A DNA stretch of 64,000 nt from Oceanobacter kriegii DSM 6294 (GCF_000422845.1 NZ_KE383935.1:1976-65975), one strand, 5' to 3'. Shown: positions 40,896 through 50,071, counted from the stretch's first letter. The notes: a model not told the origin generated them from the sequence alone. A program made the numbers and translations.

Positions 40896-42014
40896 TCAGC
40901 GGCCGGTTTTGATGTCGGCCCAGCTGCGGTTACGAATACGGGCAACCTTGGGATCTTCTTCGTCGCTGACGAACAGCTTGGCCATCACGTCATCGGTCGG
41001 GTAGATCGCCGGGTCAGACACAATGTCTTCTTCCAGCATAGGCTTGGAGGCTGGCGTCGGGTTGGCGTACCACACGTAGTTGGTCACTTCGGCAATCACG
41101 TCCGGACGCAGCAGGTAGTTGATGAACTTGTGGGCGTTGTCGGCGTTTTTGGCGTCGGCCGGGATCATCAGCATGTCGAACCACACTTCCGAGCCTTCTT
41201 TTGGAATCACATAGGATACTTCTACGCCGTTTTCCGCTTCTTCAGCGTTCCAGGCGGCCTGGAAGACGTCACCCGAGAAACCCACCGCCATACAGATATC
41301 GCCGTTGGCCAAATCGCTGATGTAGCCGGAAGAGGTGAACTGCTTGATGTATGGGCGCACCGATTTCAGGGTCTGGCTGGCGACGCTGTTGGATTTGAAT
41401 TCTTTCACCGACTTGCTGTTTGGATCGATGCCCTTGTACAGCATGGTGAAGGGGTACATTTCGTCGGAAGAGTCGAGGAAGGTCACGCCACACTTGGACA
41501 GCTTTTCCATGTATTCCGGCTCAAACACCAGTGCCCAGCTGTCGATCGGGGTGTCTTCACCCAATACTTCGGCCACCAGTTCGGCGTTGTAGCCCAGGCC
41601 GGTGGTGCCCCACAGATACGGTACGCCGTATTCATTGCCGGGGTCTTTCTTTTGCAGGCGCTTCATCAGCTCAGGGTCGAGGTTGTCGAGGTTGCTGAGC
41701 TTGCTCTTGTCGAGCTTCTGGAAGATACCGGCCTTGATTTGCAGTGCCATAAAGTTGGAGGTTGGAACCACGAGGTCGTATCCGGTGTTACCGGCCAACA
41801 GCTTGCCTTCCAGTGCTTCGTTGCTGTCGTAGACGTCGTAGTTCACTTTGATACCGAACTCTTTCTCGAAGTTGGCGATGGTTTCTTCGCCAATGTAATC
41901 CGACCAGTTGTAGAAATTCAGTACCTCTTCCGCCTGGCTAACCGGTGCCAGAGTGGAAGCTGCCAGCAGGATTGAGGAAAGCAGGGTCGTGCGCGTGGAA
42001 TTACTCTTCTTCAT
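40896..42014 (-). CDS. potF: Putrescine-binding periplasmic protein (PotF/SpuD type)
   Basis: 372 residues from ATG 42014 with AGAGG upstream. The signal peptide ends SQA (about 28). The sequence follows PotF closely: NFYNWSDYIGEETIANFEKEFGIKV, YDSNEALEGKLLAGNTGYDLVVPTSNFM, LSNLDNLDPELMKRLQKKDPGNEYGVPYLWGTTGLGYN and SWALVFEPEYMEKLSKCGV. It should capture putrescine or spermidine in the periplasm. Its permease partners are not adjacent; the nearest are the ydcTUV-type genes at 55-58 kb. A structured repeat element separates it from the glutamine-synthetase-like gene upstream. Confidence 0.85.
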   Translation of the reverse strand: MKKSNSTRTTLLSSILLAASTLAPVSQAEEVLNFYNWSDYIGEETIANFEKEFGIKVNYDVYDSNEALEGKLLAGNTGYDLVVPTSNFMALQIKAGIFQKLDKSKLSNLDNLDPELMKRLQKKDPGNEYGVPYLWGTTGLGYNAELVAEVLGEDTPIDSWALVFEPEYMEKLSKCGVTFLDSSDEMYPFTMLYKGIDPNSKSVKEFKSNSVASQTLKSVRPYIKQFTSSGYISDLANGDICMAVGFSGDVFQAAWNAEEAENGVEVSYVIPKEGSEVWFDMLMIPADAKNADNAHKFINYLLRPDVIAEVTNYVWYANPTPASKPMLEEDIVSDPAIYPTDDVMAKLFVSDEEDPKVARIRNRSWADIKTGR

Positions 42015-42074
42015 GCGGTGTTGCCTCTTTTCTTCATGGGCATATGGAGTCAATGGTTTTTAAGGGTCAATTAT

Positions 42075-42339
42075 AGGGACCCTCTGAATAACTCGCTGCC
42101 CGCTCTGGATGACAGGGCGAAGCTGAATCACGAAGCTGATTTGCAGGCCTGACGGGTCAAGTCAAAAATCAGCGACACAGAGTCAGCACTGCCCTGCCAT
42201 CCCCGCAGGGCGCGGCCTGCAAGCCGCCAGAACGGTGTTGGCGAATTTGGAAAGGGCCAGCCATTCCGCTGCATTCGCCGCCTTGTTCTGACAACCTGCA
42301 GGACTCGCGCAGAGCTGTGCAGAGTTGTTCAGAGGGTCC
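42075..42339. repeat. 265-bp structured dispersed element, copy B
   Basis: Same length and orientation as copy A at 19570. The ends GGACCCTCTGAATAACT (42076-42092) and 42323-42339 pair at 16 of 17, although their sequence differs from copy A's ends. The internal stem GCTGATTT (42135-42142) / AAATCAGC (42166-42173) differs from copy A at two positions on each side, with pairing preserved. The 23-base loop is identical. It fills most of the gap 42015-42445. Confidence 0.75.
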
Positions 42340-42445
42340 ATAGTTCTTTATTTTGTTTTATCGGGTTTTTAAATCGACGTTGCCCATGCCTGTGGCAGAA
42401 CCACAGGAACAGGCAAGCGGCTATCAGCTATCAGGGTGTAACGGG

Positions 42446-43792
42446 TTACACGTTCATCAGCAGGTATTCCCGTTCCCAGGAGCTGATCACGCGGTTAAAG
42501 GTTTCAAACTCGGCACGTTTGACGCCGATGTAGGCTTTGACGAAGTGCGGGCCAATAACGTCCTGCAATTCCGGGCAGTCTTCCAGCTGACGCAAGGCTT
42601 CTTCGAGAGTACGGGACACTTCCACGGTATCGCCTTCTTCGGCGGCGATGCCTTCGGTGGGCGCACTTGGCTTGATCTTGTTCTTCATGCCCAGATAACC
42701 ACAGGCCAGACTGGCGGCGATGGCCAGATACGGGTTGCAGTCGGCACCGGGGAAGCGGTTTTCAACCCGGGTGGCGTTCAGTGGCGCATGTGGTGCACGC
42801 AAACCGGCGGTGCGGTTGTCGATGCCCCATTTGAAGTTCACTGGCGCGGCGTTTTCCGGCACAAAGCGACGGTAGGAGTTGACGTTGGGGGCGAAGAACG
42901 GAATTGCCGCAGGAGTGAACTGCTGCAAGCCACCCATGTAGTGATAGAAGGCTTCCGAGAATTCACCTTCCTGCGCACCAGCAAAGATGTTCTTACCGGT
43001 TTTGATGTCGACCAGGCTCTGGTGCAAGTGCATCGAGCTGCCTGGCTCGTTCTTCATCGGCTTGGCCATAAAGGTGGCGTACATGTTGTGCTTCAGAGCG
43101 GTTTCACGCAGCGCCCGTTTGAACACAAACACCTGATCGGCCAGGCTCAGGGCGTCGCCATGGAGGAAGTTGATCTCCATTTGGGCGGCGCCGGATTCGT
43201 GAATCAGGGTATCGACGTCCAGACCCAGTACATCGCAGTAGCTGTAGAGGGTGTCGATCACCGGGTTGAATTCGTTGGCGGCGTCAATGCTGTAGGACTG
43301 ACGGGCGTTTTCGCGACGGCCAGAGCGACCAGTGGCTGGTTTCAGCTCGTAGTCGGGGTCGATGTTTTTCTGCACCAGATAAAACTCGACTTCCGGGGCA
43401 ATGATCGGCTTCAGGCCCTCGTCTTCGTACAGCTTCAGAATACGGCGCAGTACCGCGCGGCTCGACAGCGGGTGTGGCGCACCGCTGGGCGCGAAACAGT
43501 CGTTAATAACCAGCGCCGTTGGCTCGTCGGCCCAGGGCACAATGCGCATGGTGCTGGCGTCGGGCACCAGGTTCATGTCGCGGTCGCTGGAGTCGACCAG
43601 GTCGTAGTGGTTGTCGGCCCAGTCGCCGGTCACTGTCTGAACCAGCAGGGTTTCAGGAATCTTGCCGCCTTGTTCGGCCAGAAACTTCTGGGTTGGGTAA
43701 AACTTGCCACGGGCATTGCCGGTCATGTCCGGGAATGTGGATTCGACTTCGCTGATGCCGTTTTCTTCGAGAAAGCGTTTGACGGCTTCCAT
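42446..43792 (-). CDS. puuA: Glutamine synthetase-like gamma-glutamylpolyamine synthetase (PuuA/SpuI type)
   Basis: 448 residues. Glutamine-synthetase motifs are present: APEVEFYLVQ, GAAQMEINFLHGD, HLHQSLVD, NSYRRFVPENAAP and RVENRFPGADCNPYLAIAA. The short N-terminal domain and length fit the GlnA3/PuuA group, which joins glutamate to putrescine or other amines using ATP, rather than housekeeping GlnA (about 468 residues with an adenylylated Tyr loop). Context (PuuB-type oxidases, polyamine-binding proteins) supports polyamine glutamylation. It is divergent from a PuuB-like gene across a promoter region with paired palindromes. Confidence 0.75.
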   Translation of the reverse strand: MEAVKRFLEENGISEVESTFPDMTGNARGKFYPTQKFLAEQGGKIPETLLVQTVTGDWADNHYDLVDSSDRDMNLVPDASTMRIVPWADEPTALVINDCFAPSGAPHPLSSRAVLRRILKLYEDEGLKPIIAPEVEFYLVQKNIDPDYELKPATGRSGRRENARQSYSIDAANEFNPVIDTLYSYCDVLGLDVDTLIHESGAAQMEINFLHGDALSLADQVFVFKRALRETALKHNMYATFMAKPMKNEPGSSMHLHQSLVDIKTGKNIFAGAQEGEFSEAFYHYMGGLQQFTPAAIPFFAPNVNSYRRFVPENAAPVNFKWGIDNRTAGLRAPHAPLNATRVENRFPGADCNPYLAIAASLACGYLGMKNKIKPSAPTEGIAAEEGDTVEVSRTLEEALRQLEDCPELQDVIGPHFVKAYIGVKRAEFETFNRVISSWEREYLLMNV

Positions 43793-43920
43793 AAATCACC
43801 TGTCTGACGTTGTTGTGCGCAATGGCGCGGATGGGCTTGAACAACGCCAGCTTGCGCCTTTGCCGCTCAAAAGTAATCCCGGTTGTTTGGGAAGTTACGA
43901 CTGATTCCTGAACAAGTCGC

Positions 43921-43936
43921 TACCCCCTGGAGGGTA
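43921..43936. promoter_or_regulatory. TACCCCC palindrome before PuuB-like gene
   Basis: TACCCCCTGGAGGGTA matches the site at 39103 in 15 of 16 bases. It directly abuts the CCGAA/TTCGG palindrome that follows. Confidence 0.4.
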
Positions 43937-43959
43937 AAACCGAAATATCATTCGGTTTT
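43936..43959. promoter_or_regulatory. Candidate TetR operator 1 (puuA-like / PuuB-like promoter)
   Basis: Perfect 9-base arms AAAACCGAA and TTCGGTTTT are separated by ATATCA. A near copy lies 100 bp downstream. Both sit between the divergent puuA-like and PuuB-like genes. Confidence 0.6.
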
Positions 43960-44035
43960 TAAAGTATGTGTGTGACCCTTTTGAGTCAATCCAAAAATTG
44001 CAACTTTGCCCAAAATGACCATCTTGTTGTTTTCT

Positions 44036-44061
44036 AAAAGCCGAACTATCATTCGGTTTTT
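44036..44061. promoter_or_regulatory. Candidate TetR operator 2
   Basis: AAAAGCCGAA and TTCGGTTTTT arms (one mismatch) with spacer CTATCA. Same core CCGAA-xTATCA-TTCGG as operator 1. It lies about 30 bp before the PuuB-like start codon. Confidence 0.6.
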
Positions 44062-44089
44062 GAACGGTCACCTACGTGGAGAACAGCCG

Positions 44090-45373
44090 ATGACTGCTAC
44101 ATCTGCTCACGGCAGCTACTACCTTGCCAGCGCCAACCAGACGCTGCCGACGGAATCCCTTGAGGGAGAAGTGGACGCCGACGTCTGTGTGATTGGCGGC
44201 GGTTATACCGGGCTGTCGGCAGCGTTGCATTTGTCGCAGCAAGGCTATTCGGTTGCCTTGCTGGAAGCTGAAACCCTTGGTTATGGCGCGTCGGGCCGCA
44301 ATGGCGGGCAGGTCGCACCGGGTCACAATATGGACCACGAGAGTCTGGTTAAAAAGGTCGGCAAGGAGATTGCCGACCTGCTGTGGCAGATATCGTTGGA
44401 GTCGGTTGAGCTGGTACGCGAGCTGATCGACCAGCACCAGATTGAATGCGACAAAAAAGACGGCGTGATGCACGTGGCGGCCAAGCCGGCCCATAACCAC
44501 CACTTTGAAGAATCGGTGGAATATGCCCGTCGGGTGTTGAACTACGACGACGTGGAATACGTTGCTCCGGCCGACGTGCAACAGATGTTAGGCACGGATA
44601 AGTACCACGCCGGCGAACTCTATACCAGGGCGCTTCACCTGCACCCGCTGAACTATGCACTGGGGCTGGCCAAAGCGGCCCAGCAGGCGGGCGCGCGGCT
44701 GTTTGAGCACAGCCGGGTGACCGGCTACCAGTCCGGTGCCAAACCGCGCGTTGAGACCGCCACCGGTGCGGTCAACTGCAAGTACATCTTGCTGGCTACC
44801 AATGGCTACCTGGGCAAGCTGGAGCCGCGGGTGGCGGGCAAGATCATGCCGATCAACAACTTCATTCTGGCAACCGAGCCGTTGTCAGACGAGCTGGTAA
44901 AACAGATTAACGCCAACGACTACGCGGTGGCGGATTCGCGCTTTGTGATCAACTACTTCCGTATCTCTGGCGACAACCGCCTGTTGTGGGGCGGTGGGGA
45001 AAACTACAGCCCCAACTTCCCGGCCGACATTCGCTCGTTTGTGCGCAAGTACATGCTGGAGTTTTATCCACAGCTGGAGAACACCCGCATCGACTACGGC
45101 TGGGGCGGTACACTGGCGATTACGCTGAATCGCATGCCGCATTTTGAACGGCTGGATCAAACCCTGTTTGTTGCCCACGGCTACTCCGGCCACGGTGTGG
45201 CGATGGCGACACTGGGCGGCAAACTGATGGCCGAAGCCATTGCCGGTTCGGCCGAGCGTTTTGACGCCTTTGCCAAAGTACCAACGCCAACGTTCCCGGG
45301 CGGCACCTTGCTGCGCTGGCCGGGGCTGGTGGCGGGCATGTTGTACTACTCCATGCGTGACCGCTTTTTCTGA
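44090..45373 (+). CDS. PuuB-type FAD-dependent gamma-glutamylamine oxidase, copy 1
   Basis: 427 residues from ATG 44090 (GGAGAA upstream; the longer frame would start inside operator 2). The FAD motif is DVCVIGGGYTGLSAALHLSQQGYSVALLEAE and ASGRNGGQ follows. The C-terminal GHGVAMATLGGKLMAEAIAG and PFPGG-like TFPGGTLLRWPGL blocks match the DAO/PuuB family. It should oxidise gamma-glutamyl-polyamines to aldehydes. It differs from the clearer PuuB at 46556, so it may act on another amine. It is upstream of a TetR gene on the same strand. Confidence 0.8.
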   Translation: MTATSAHGSYYLASANQTLPTESLEGEVDADVCVIGGGYTGLSAALHLSQQGYSVALLEAETLGYGASGRNGGQVAPGHNMDHESLVKKVGKEIADLLWQISLESVELVRELIDQHQIECDKKDGVMHVAAKPAHNHHFEESVEYARRVLNYDDVEYVAPADVQQMLGTDKYHAGELYTRALHLHPLNYALGLAKAAQQAGARLFEHSRVTGYQSGAKPRVETATGAVNCKYILLATNGYLGKLEPRVAGKIMPINNFILATEPLSDELVKQINANDYAVADSRFVINYFRISGDNRLLWGGGENYSPNFPADIRSFVRKYMLEFYPQLENTRIDYGWGGTLAITLNRMPHFERLDQTLFVAHGYSGHGVAMATLGGKLMAEAIAGSAERFDAFAKVPTPTFPGGTLLRWPGLVAGMLYYSMRDRFF

Positions 45374-45420
45374 GCGCCCTGGTATTAACCTGTGGGTTCA
45401 GAGTGCAATAGTATTTGACA

Positions 45421-45447
45421 CACAAGCGTTGCGGCCCGACGCTTGTG
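45421..45447. promoter_or_regulatory. Inverted repeat before the TetR gene
   Basis: CACAAGCGT and ACGCTTGTG are separated by 9 bases, directly after a TTGACA hexamer and 28 bp before the TetR start. It could be an autoregulatory operator or a weak terminator of the gene before; there is no T run. Confidence 0.45.
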
Positions 45448-45475
45448 GGTCTGATATTTCCGGATTTGTACTTCC

Positions 45476-46180
45476 ATGAGCGACACCCGCAGTCCCGCTT
45501 CTGATATTACCGACGACGCCAATACTGTTAGCGGAGAACCGCAAAAATCCCGCAAGCGCGACAACCTGAAACCGCGCAGTGCACCGGTGCAGGGCCGTTC
45601 CATCAAGCGCTCGAAAGAAATCCTCGACGTTACTGGCGAGCTGTTGGAACGGGTCGGAATGCACGACCTCACCACCAATGTGATTGCCCGCGAAGTCGGT
45701 ATTTCCGTGGGCTCGCTGTACCACTACTTTCCCAACAAACATGCCATCCTCTACGCCATGGGCCAACGCTGGCTGGAAGACATCACCGCCATGCTGGCGG
45801 ACGTCGAAGCCCTGCCGGTAGAAACCCTCAGTGTTGAACAGCTGGTGGAACAGCTGACCACCCGTAACCTGCGCGTGTACAAACGCCAGAAAGCCGTACT
45901 GGCACTGGTGCAGGCGATGTTTTCGATTCCGGAATTGCATGAGCTGGACGAACGTCACGACGACCAGGTGATCCAGAGCCTGGCGCGGGTGTTCAAACGG
46001 TTGGGCATCAACCGCCACGTGAAAGAGCGGGAACGGATTGGCCGTTTTGTGCTGGAAGTCAGCCACGCGGTGTATCTGGTGATTGTGAACCAGAATCCCA
46101 ACCGGGCGGCACGGACGTTGGAAGATTTGCGTTTTACGCTGGAGAACACCCTGCATCGGCATTTGCAGGATACGGAGTGA
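45476..46180 (+). CDS. TetR-family transcriptional regulator
   Basis: 234 residues. The first 40 are charged and probably disordered. The helix-turn-helix is at about 45-92 (SKEILDVTGELLERVGMHDLTTNVIAREVGISVGSLYHYFPNKHAIL). The C-terminal helical domain (about 95-225) is ligand-binding and unrecognised. Located behind the PuuB-like gene, it probably represses that gene and the divergent puuA-like gene via the paired CCGAA/TTCGG palindromes, and responds to a polyamine metabolite (inference). The ribosome-binding site is weak. Confidence 0.85.
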   Translation: MSDTRSPASDITDDANTVSGEPQKSRKRDNLKPRSAPVQGRSIKRSKEILDVTGELLERVGMHDLTTNVIAREVGISVGSLYHYFPNKHAILYAMGQRWLEDITAMLADVEALPVETLSVEQLVEQLTTRNLRVYKRQKAVLALVQAMFSIPELHELDERHDDQVIQSLARVFKRLGINRHVKERERIGRFVLEVSHAVYLVIVNQNPNRAARTLEDLRFTLENTLHRHLQDTE

Positions 46181-46204
46181 TTAGCAGGGCCGGTGTTGGC
46201 TGTT

Positions 46205-46555
46205 TATCGCGAGCAAGCTCGCTCCCACATGAATAAGCGCGAGCGCTGATGCGGTGAACTGTAGGAGGGGTTTTAACCCCGAACGGTTTCGCGGATAAAT
46301 CCGCTCCTACAGTGGTATTGCTGTGTGTAGGAGGGATTTCATTCCCGATTGGATTCGCGGTTGAAACCGCTCCTACAAGCAGATTGCTGTAGGAGAAATC
46401 GGGACGCGCAGTCTTATTCCCGATCGGGCTTCGCGGTTGAAACCGCTCCTACAAAAGACAGCCGACCCTGTAGGGTGCGCACTGCGCACCGCTTATCCGG
46501 AAAAACGCTCCCACATGAATAAGGAGGGTGTGGGAGAGAGCTTGCTCTCGAATGA
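46205..46555. repeat. Cluster of REP-like palindromic repeats
   Basis: Three TGTAGGAG...CGCTCCTACA units (about 46260-46312, 46326-46376, 46389-46452), a GGTGCGC-type palindrome (about 46475) and GAGCAAGCTCGCTCCCACA / GGGAGAGAGCTTGCTCTCGA elements at the ends. They occupy the whole convergent gap; no gene seen. Confidence 0.8.
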
Positions 46556-47836
46556 TCAAATCCCCAGCTTGTCACGCATGTCGTAGTAGAACGCACCCAT
46601 GGCGGTGTAAGGCACCCGCATGATGCGGCCACCCGGGAATGGGTGCTGGGGCAGGCTGGCCATGATGTCGAAACGCTGGGCCTGACCCTGAATCGCGCTG
46701 GCAATCAGCTCACCTGCCAAATGGGTCGACGTCACACCGTGGCCGGAGTAGCCCTGGGCGTAGTACACATTGCTGCCGATCCGACCAAACTGCGGCAAGC
46801 GCATCAGTGTCAGCAGGAAGTTACCGGTCCAGGCGTAATCCACTTTGACGTTTTTCAGCTGCGGGAAGGTCTTCAGCATCTTCGGCTTGATCAGCGCTTC
46901 AATCTTGTCTGGCTCACGGGCGCCGTAGGTGACGCCACCGCCGTAAATCAGGCGGCCGTCGCCACTCAGACGGAAGTAATCCAGCAGGTAGTTGCAGTCT
47001 TCAACGCAGTTGTCTTTGGGCAACAGCTGTTCTTGCAGGTCTTTGCTCAACGGCTCGGTGGTGATGATCTGGGTGCCGCACGGCATCGACTTCTGTTCCT
47101 GCTGTGGCAACAGGCCAGTCAGGTAGGCGTTACCAGCCACCATGACGAAATCACAGGTCACCTGACCGCTGGCGGTTTTCACCACCGCCGGTTCGCCCTT
47201 CTGGATTTCCGTCACGGAGGACTGCTCGTAAATCTTGCCGCCGAGGCTTTCAAACGCCTTGGCTTCGCCACGGGCCAGGTTCAATGGGTGCAGGTGGCCG
47301 CCGCTGTTGTCCAGCAGAGCGCCTTCGTAGCGTTCGGTGCCAACGTAATTCTGGGTCTGTTTGGCATCCAGCAACTCCAGGCTGGTGTTGCCGTGCTTTT
47401 CCCACAGGGCTTTTTTGCCTTCCAGCTCTTTCATCTGCTTGCGGTTGCAGGCCGCAAAAATACCGCCGTCTTTCAGGTCGCAGTCGATCTTGTACTGGTC
47501 GACAAAGCGGCGAATGATGCGGCCTCCTTCAAAGGCCATTTTGCCCATTTCAACGGCCATGTCCTTGCCGTAGTTACGTTCAATAAAGTCCATGTCGCGG
47601 CTGTAGCTGTGGACAATCTGGCCACCGTTGCGGCCGGAGGCACCAAAGCCCACGCGGCCAGCTTCCAATACCACCACCTTGAAGCCACGTTCGGCCAGAT
47701 GCAGGGCGGTCGACAGGCCGGTAAAGCCAGCGCCAATCACACACACGTCTGCTCGGGTGTCACCGACCAGAGGCTCACGCTGGTCGGCTTCGTTGATCGA
47801 GGCAGCGTAATAGGAATCCGGATAGGTTGTGGTCAT
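46556..47836 (-). CDS. puuB: Gamma-glutamylputrescine oxidase
   Basis: 426 residues, the same length as E. coli PuuB and similar throughout: SYYAASINEA, VCVIGAGFTGLSTALHLAERGFKVVVLEA, GFGASGRNGGQIVHSYSRD, ALLDNSGGHLHPLNLARGEA, SMPCGTQIITTEPLS, VEDCNYLLDYFRLSGDGRLIYGGGVTYG and GYSGHGVTSTHLAG. It oxidises gamma-glutamylputrescine to the aldehyde plus H2O2 and ammonia. It is divergent from the gabD gene at 48255, consistent with a shared polyamine-to-succinate route. Confidence 0.9.
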   Translation of the reverse strand: MTTTYPDSYYAASINEADQREPLVGDTRADVCVIGAGFTGLSTALHLAERGFKVVVLEAGRVGFGASGRNGGQIVHSYSRDMDFIERNYGKDMAVEMGKMAFEGGRIIRRFVDQYKIDCDLKDGGIFAACNRKQMKELEGKKALWEKHGNTSLELLDAKQTQNYVGTERYEGALLDNSGGHLHPLNLARGEAKAFESLGGKIYEQSSVTEIQKGEPAVVKTASGQVTCDFVMVAGNAYLTGLLPQQEQKSMPCGTQIITTEPLSKDLQEQLLPKDNCVEDCNYLLDYFRLSGDGRLIYGGGVTYGAREPDKIEALIKPKMLKTFPQLKNVKVDYAWTGNFLLTLMRLPQFGRIGSNVYYAQGYSGHGVTSTHLAGELIASAIQGQAQRFDIMASLPQHPFPGGRIMRVPYTAMGAFYYDMRDKLGI

Positions 47837-48254
47837 GTCGTTCTCTCAGTGGTTGCGGCCCCGATGGGGCATCTTGCGCTAACAATAGTCGCGCTTGGCC
47901 AGATTGCTCCATACCTACCCAGGGATATATCGGCTGCTGGTCCCGAATGCTTTCATAACTAGCGCTTTGATAACCAGCGTGAGACGACGCCTTTTAGTTG
48001 TTCTGAGGTCTGAATAATTGGCGGCTTTGGCACTTTGCTGGTGGTCGATCTGGCCATCAAACCGGCTCGCGCAGGCAATCCATCCACAAACACTCGCCCG
48101 GCAATAGCGGCAAGTGCCCGATTTTATTGCTATTCAGGGCTGTAAACGCGATTGCGTTAAGGCTTTTCAACGTAAGCGGTGGAATGGACTTATTTAACGG
48201 CCCTTTGAGGCCCGCTATAACAACCTAAAACAAACCTGAAACAGGATTAGCGCC
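47837..48254. other. Divergent promoter region, puuB / gabD
   Basis: 418 bp with no gene. Near 47916-47931 lies TACCTACCCAGGGATA, loosely related on the other strand to the TACCCCC palindromes at 39103 and 43921. Nothing else stands out apart from an ACAGGATT ribosome-binding site before gabD. Confidence 0.4.
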
Positions 48255-49715
48255 ATGGCATTTGCACTTCAGAACAGCCAGCTGCTGGTAACCAAAGGCC
48301 TGATTAACGGCCAGTGGGTCGACGCCGATGACAGCACCACCGTACCGGTTCATAACCCGGCCAACGGCGAGCTGGTCGCAGAGGTCGTGAACATGGGAGG
48401 CGCTGAAACCAAGCGTGCTATTGAAGCTGCTGAAGCCGCTTTCCCGGCCTGGTCTGGCAAAAGCTCCAAAGAGCGCAGCGATATTCTGGAGAAATGGTTT
48501 GATCTGGTGATGGCCAACCAGGACGACCTGGCTGCCATCCTGACTGCCGAGCAGGGCAAGCCACTGTTCGAAGCCAAGGGCGAAATTGCCTACGGTGCCT
48601 CCTACATCAAATGGTTCGCCGAAGAAGCTCGTCGTGTTTATGGCGACATCATTCCAGCGGCCCAGAAAGACCGTCGCAACCTGGTGATCAAACAGCCAGT
48701 GGGTGTGGTGGCTGCGATTACGCCGTGGAACTTCCCGAACGCCATGCTGGCACGCAAGATTGCTCCAGCGTTGGCCGCAGGTTGCACCATCGTTTGCAAG
48801 CCAGCCATTGAAACGCCAATTTCCGCGCTGGCGATTGCCAAGCTGGCGGAAGAAGCCGGTGTACCGGCAGGCGTGATCAATATCATCCCAGGTGCCGATG
48901 CCCCTGCGATTGGCGGTGAAATGACTTCCAACCCGGTGGTGAAAAAGCTGACCTTCACGGGCTCCACGCCAGTGGGCAAGCTGTTGATGAAGCAGTGTGC
49001 CGATACCGTCAAGCGCACCTCCATGGAGCTGGGTGGCAACGCGCCAATCATTATTTTTGACGACGCCGACCTGGATGCCGCCATTAACGGTGCGCTGATT
49101 TCCAAATTCCGTAACTCCGGCCAAACCTGCATCTGCTCTAACCGGGTGATGGTTCAGGCAGGTATTTACGACGAATTCATCGAGCGTCTGGCCGCCGAAG
49201 TGAGCAAGTTCAACGTGGGTAACGGTCTGGAAGAAGGCACTACCCATGGCCCGCTGATTACCGAAAAAGCCGTCAACAACGTTGCTGGTCTGGTCGACTC
49301 TGCCATTGCCGATGGCGCCCGCGCCGTGATTGGTGGCGCACGTGGCGACGCCGCTGGCTTCTTCTTCCAGCCGACGATTCTGGCCGATGCCAAGCCGTCC
49401 ATGCGGGTGTTCAAGGAAGAAATCTTTGGCCCGGTGGCTCCCGTGTTCAAGTTTGAAACCGACGAAGAAGCCGTTGCCATGGCCAACGACACCGAATTCG
49501 GTCTGGCGGCTTATATGTACACCAACAACCTGAAGCGCATCTGGCACGTATCCGAAGCGCTGGAATACGGCATGGTGGGCGTGAATGAAACCGCCATCAG
49601 CTCTGAAGTGATTCCGTTTGGTGGTGTGAAGGAGTCTGGCCAGGGCCGTGAGGGCTCCAAGTATGGTCTTGAGGACTATATGGAGACCAAGTTGATCTGT
49701 CTGGGCGGCCTCTGA
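48255..49715 (+). CDS. gabD: Succinate-semialdehyde dehydrogenase (GabD type)
   Basis: 486 residues. Motifs: ITPWNFPNAMLARKIAPALAAGCT, TFTGSTPVGK, Glu in MELGGNAPIIIFDDADLD, Cys in NSGQTCICSNRVM and GREGSKYGLEDYMETK. It would oxidise the succinate semialdehyde formed from GABA at the end of putrescine breakdown. A SpuC-like transaminase gene follows 356 bp later on the same strand. It is a distant paralogue of the GabD-like gene at 29456. Confidence 0.85.
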   Translation: MAFALQNSQLLVTKGLINGQWVDADDSTTVPVHNPANGELVAEVVNMGGAETKRAIEAAEAAFPAWSGKSSKERSDILEKWFDLVMANQDDLAAILTAEQGKPLFEAKGEIAYGASYIKWFAEEARRVYGDIIPAAQKDRRNLVIKQPVGVVAAITPWNFPNAMLARKIAPALAAGCTIVCKPAIETPISALAIAKLAEEAGVPAGVINIIPGADAPAIGGEMTSNPVVKKLTFTGSTPVGKLLMKQCADTVKRTSMELGGNAPIIIFDDADLDAAINGALISKFRNSGQTCICSNRVMVQAGIYDEFIERLAAEVSKFNVGNGLEEGTTHGPLITEKAVNNVAGLVDSAIADGARAVIGGARGDAAGFFFQPTILADAKPSMRVFKEEIFGPVAPVFKFETDEEAVAMANDTEFGLAAYMYTNNLKRIWHVSEALEYGMVGVNETAISSEVIPFGGVKESGQGREGSKYGLEDYMETKLICLGGL

Positions 49716-50071
49716 TAGATCGCTGAACTTCGTCAGCCAGCGCACTGCTGCGTTGTGTCCTCGCAGAACTCCGGCGCCTACCAATATGGTATGTCTTGGA
49801 GATTCTGCTGCGGGACGCCTTGCATTGCATCTGCCTGACTGTGTTCAGGGCTGGGATTTCATCTGACAGCCAAAGCCAATCGGCAGCAAGCTGCCTCCCA
49901 CAGCCTTGTTATTCCTGCGGGAGAGAGCTTGCTCTCGAAAAGAAGTTCGGCACTTGCCTTTGGGCAGGCGCCAACCAAAAAAACAACGCTCCGCGGCCTT
50001 GCTACCGAACTCCGCCGCCGGGGTATTTTTGATTCGCAGCTGAGCACAGCTGGCGTGATTGGGAGCAGCGT
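49716..50071. other. Intergenic region with REP-like elements before the transaminase
   Basis: It contains GCAGCAAGCTGCCTCCCACA (about 49883-49902) and GGGAGAGAGCTTGCTCTCGA (about 49920-49939), the latter shared with 46530-46550. A GGGAG ribosome-binding site lies six bases before the transaminase ATG. No gene seen. Confidence 0.55.

Noticed and set aside
47897-47912. Sigma-54 promoter in the puuB/gabD gap (TTGGCCAGATTGCT)
   Set aside because: The GG to GC spacing is 7 instead of the required 10 bases.
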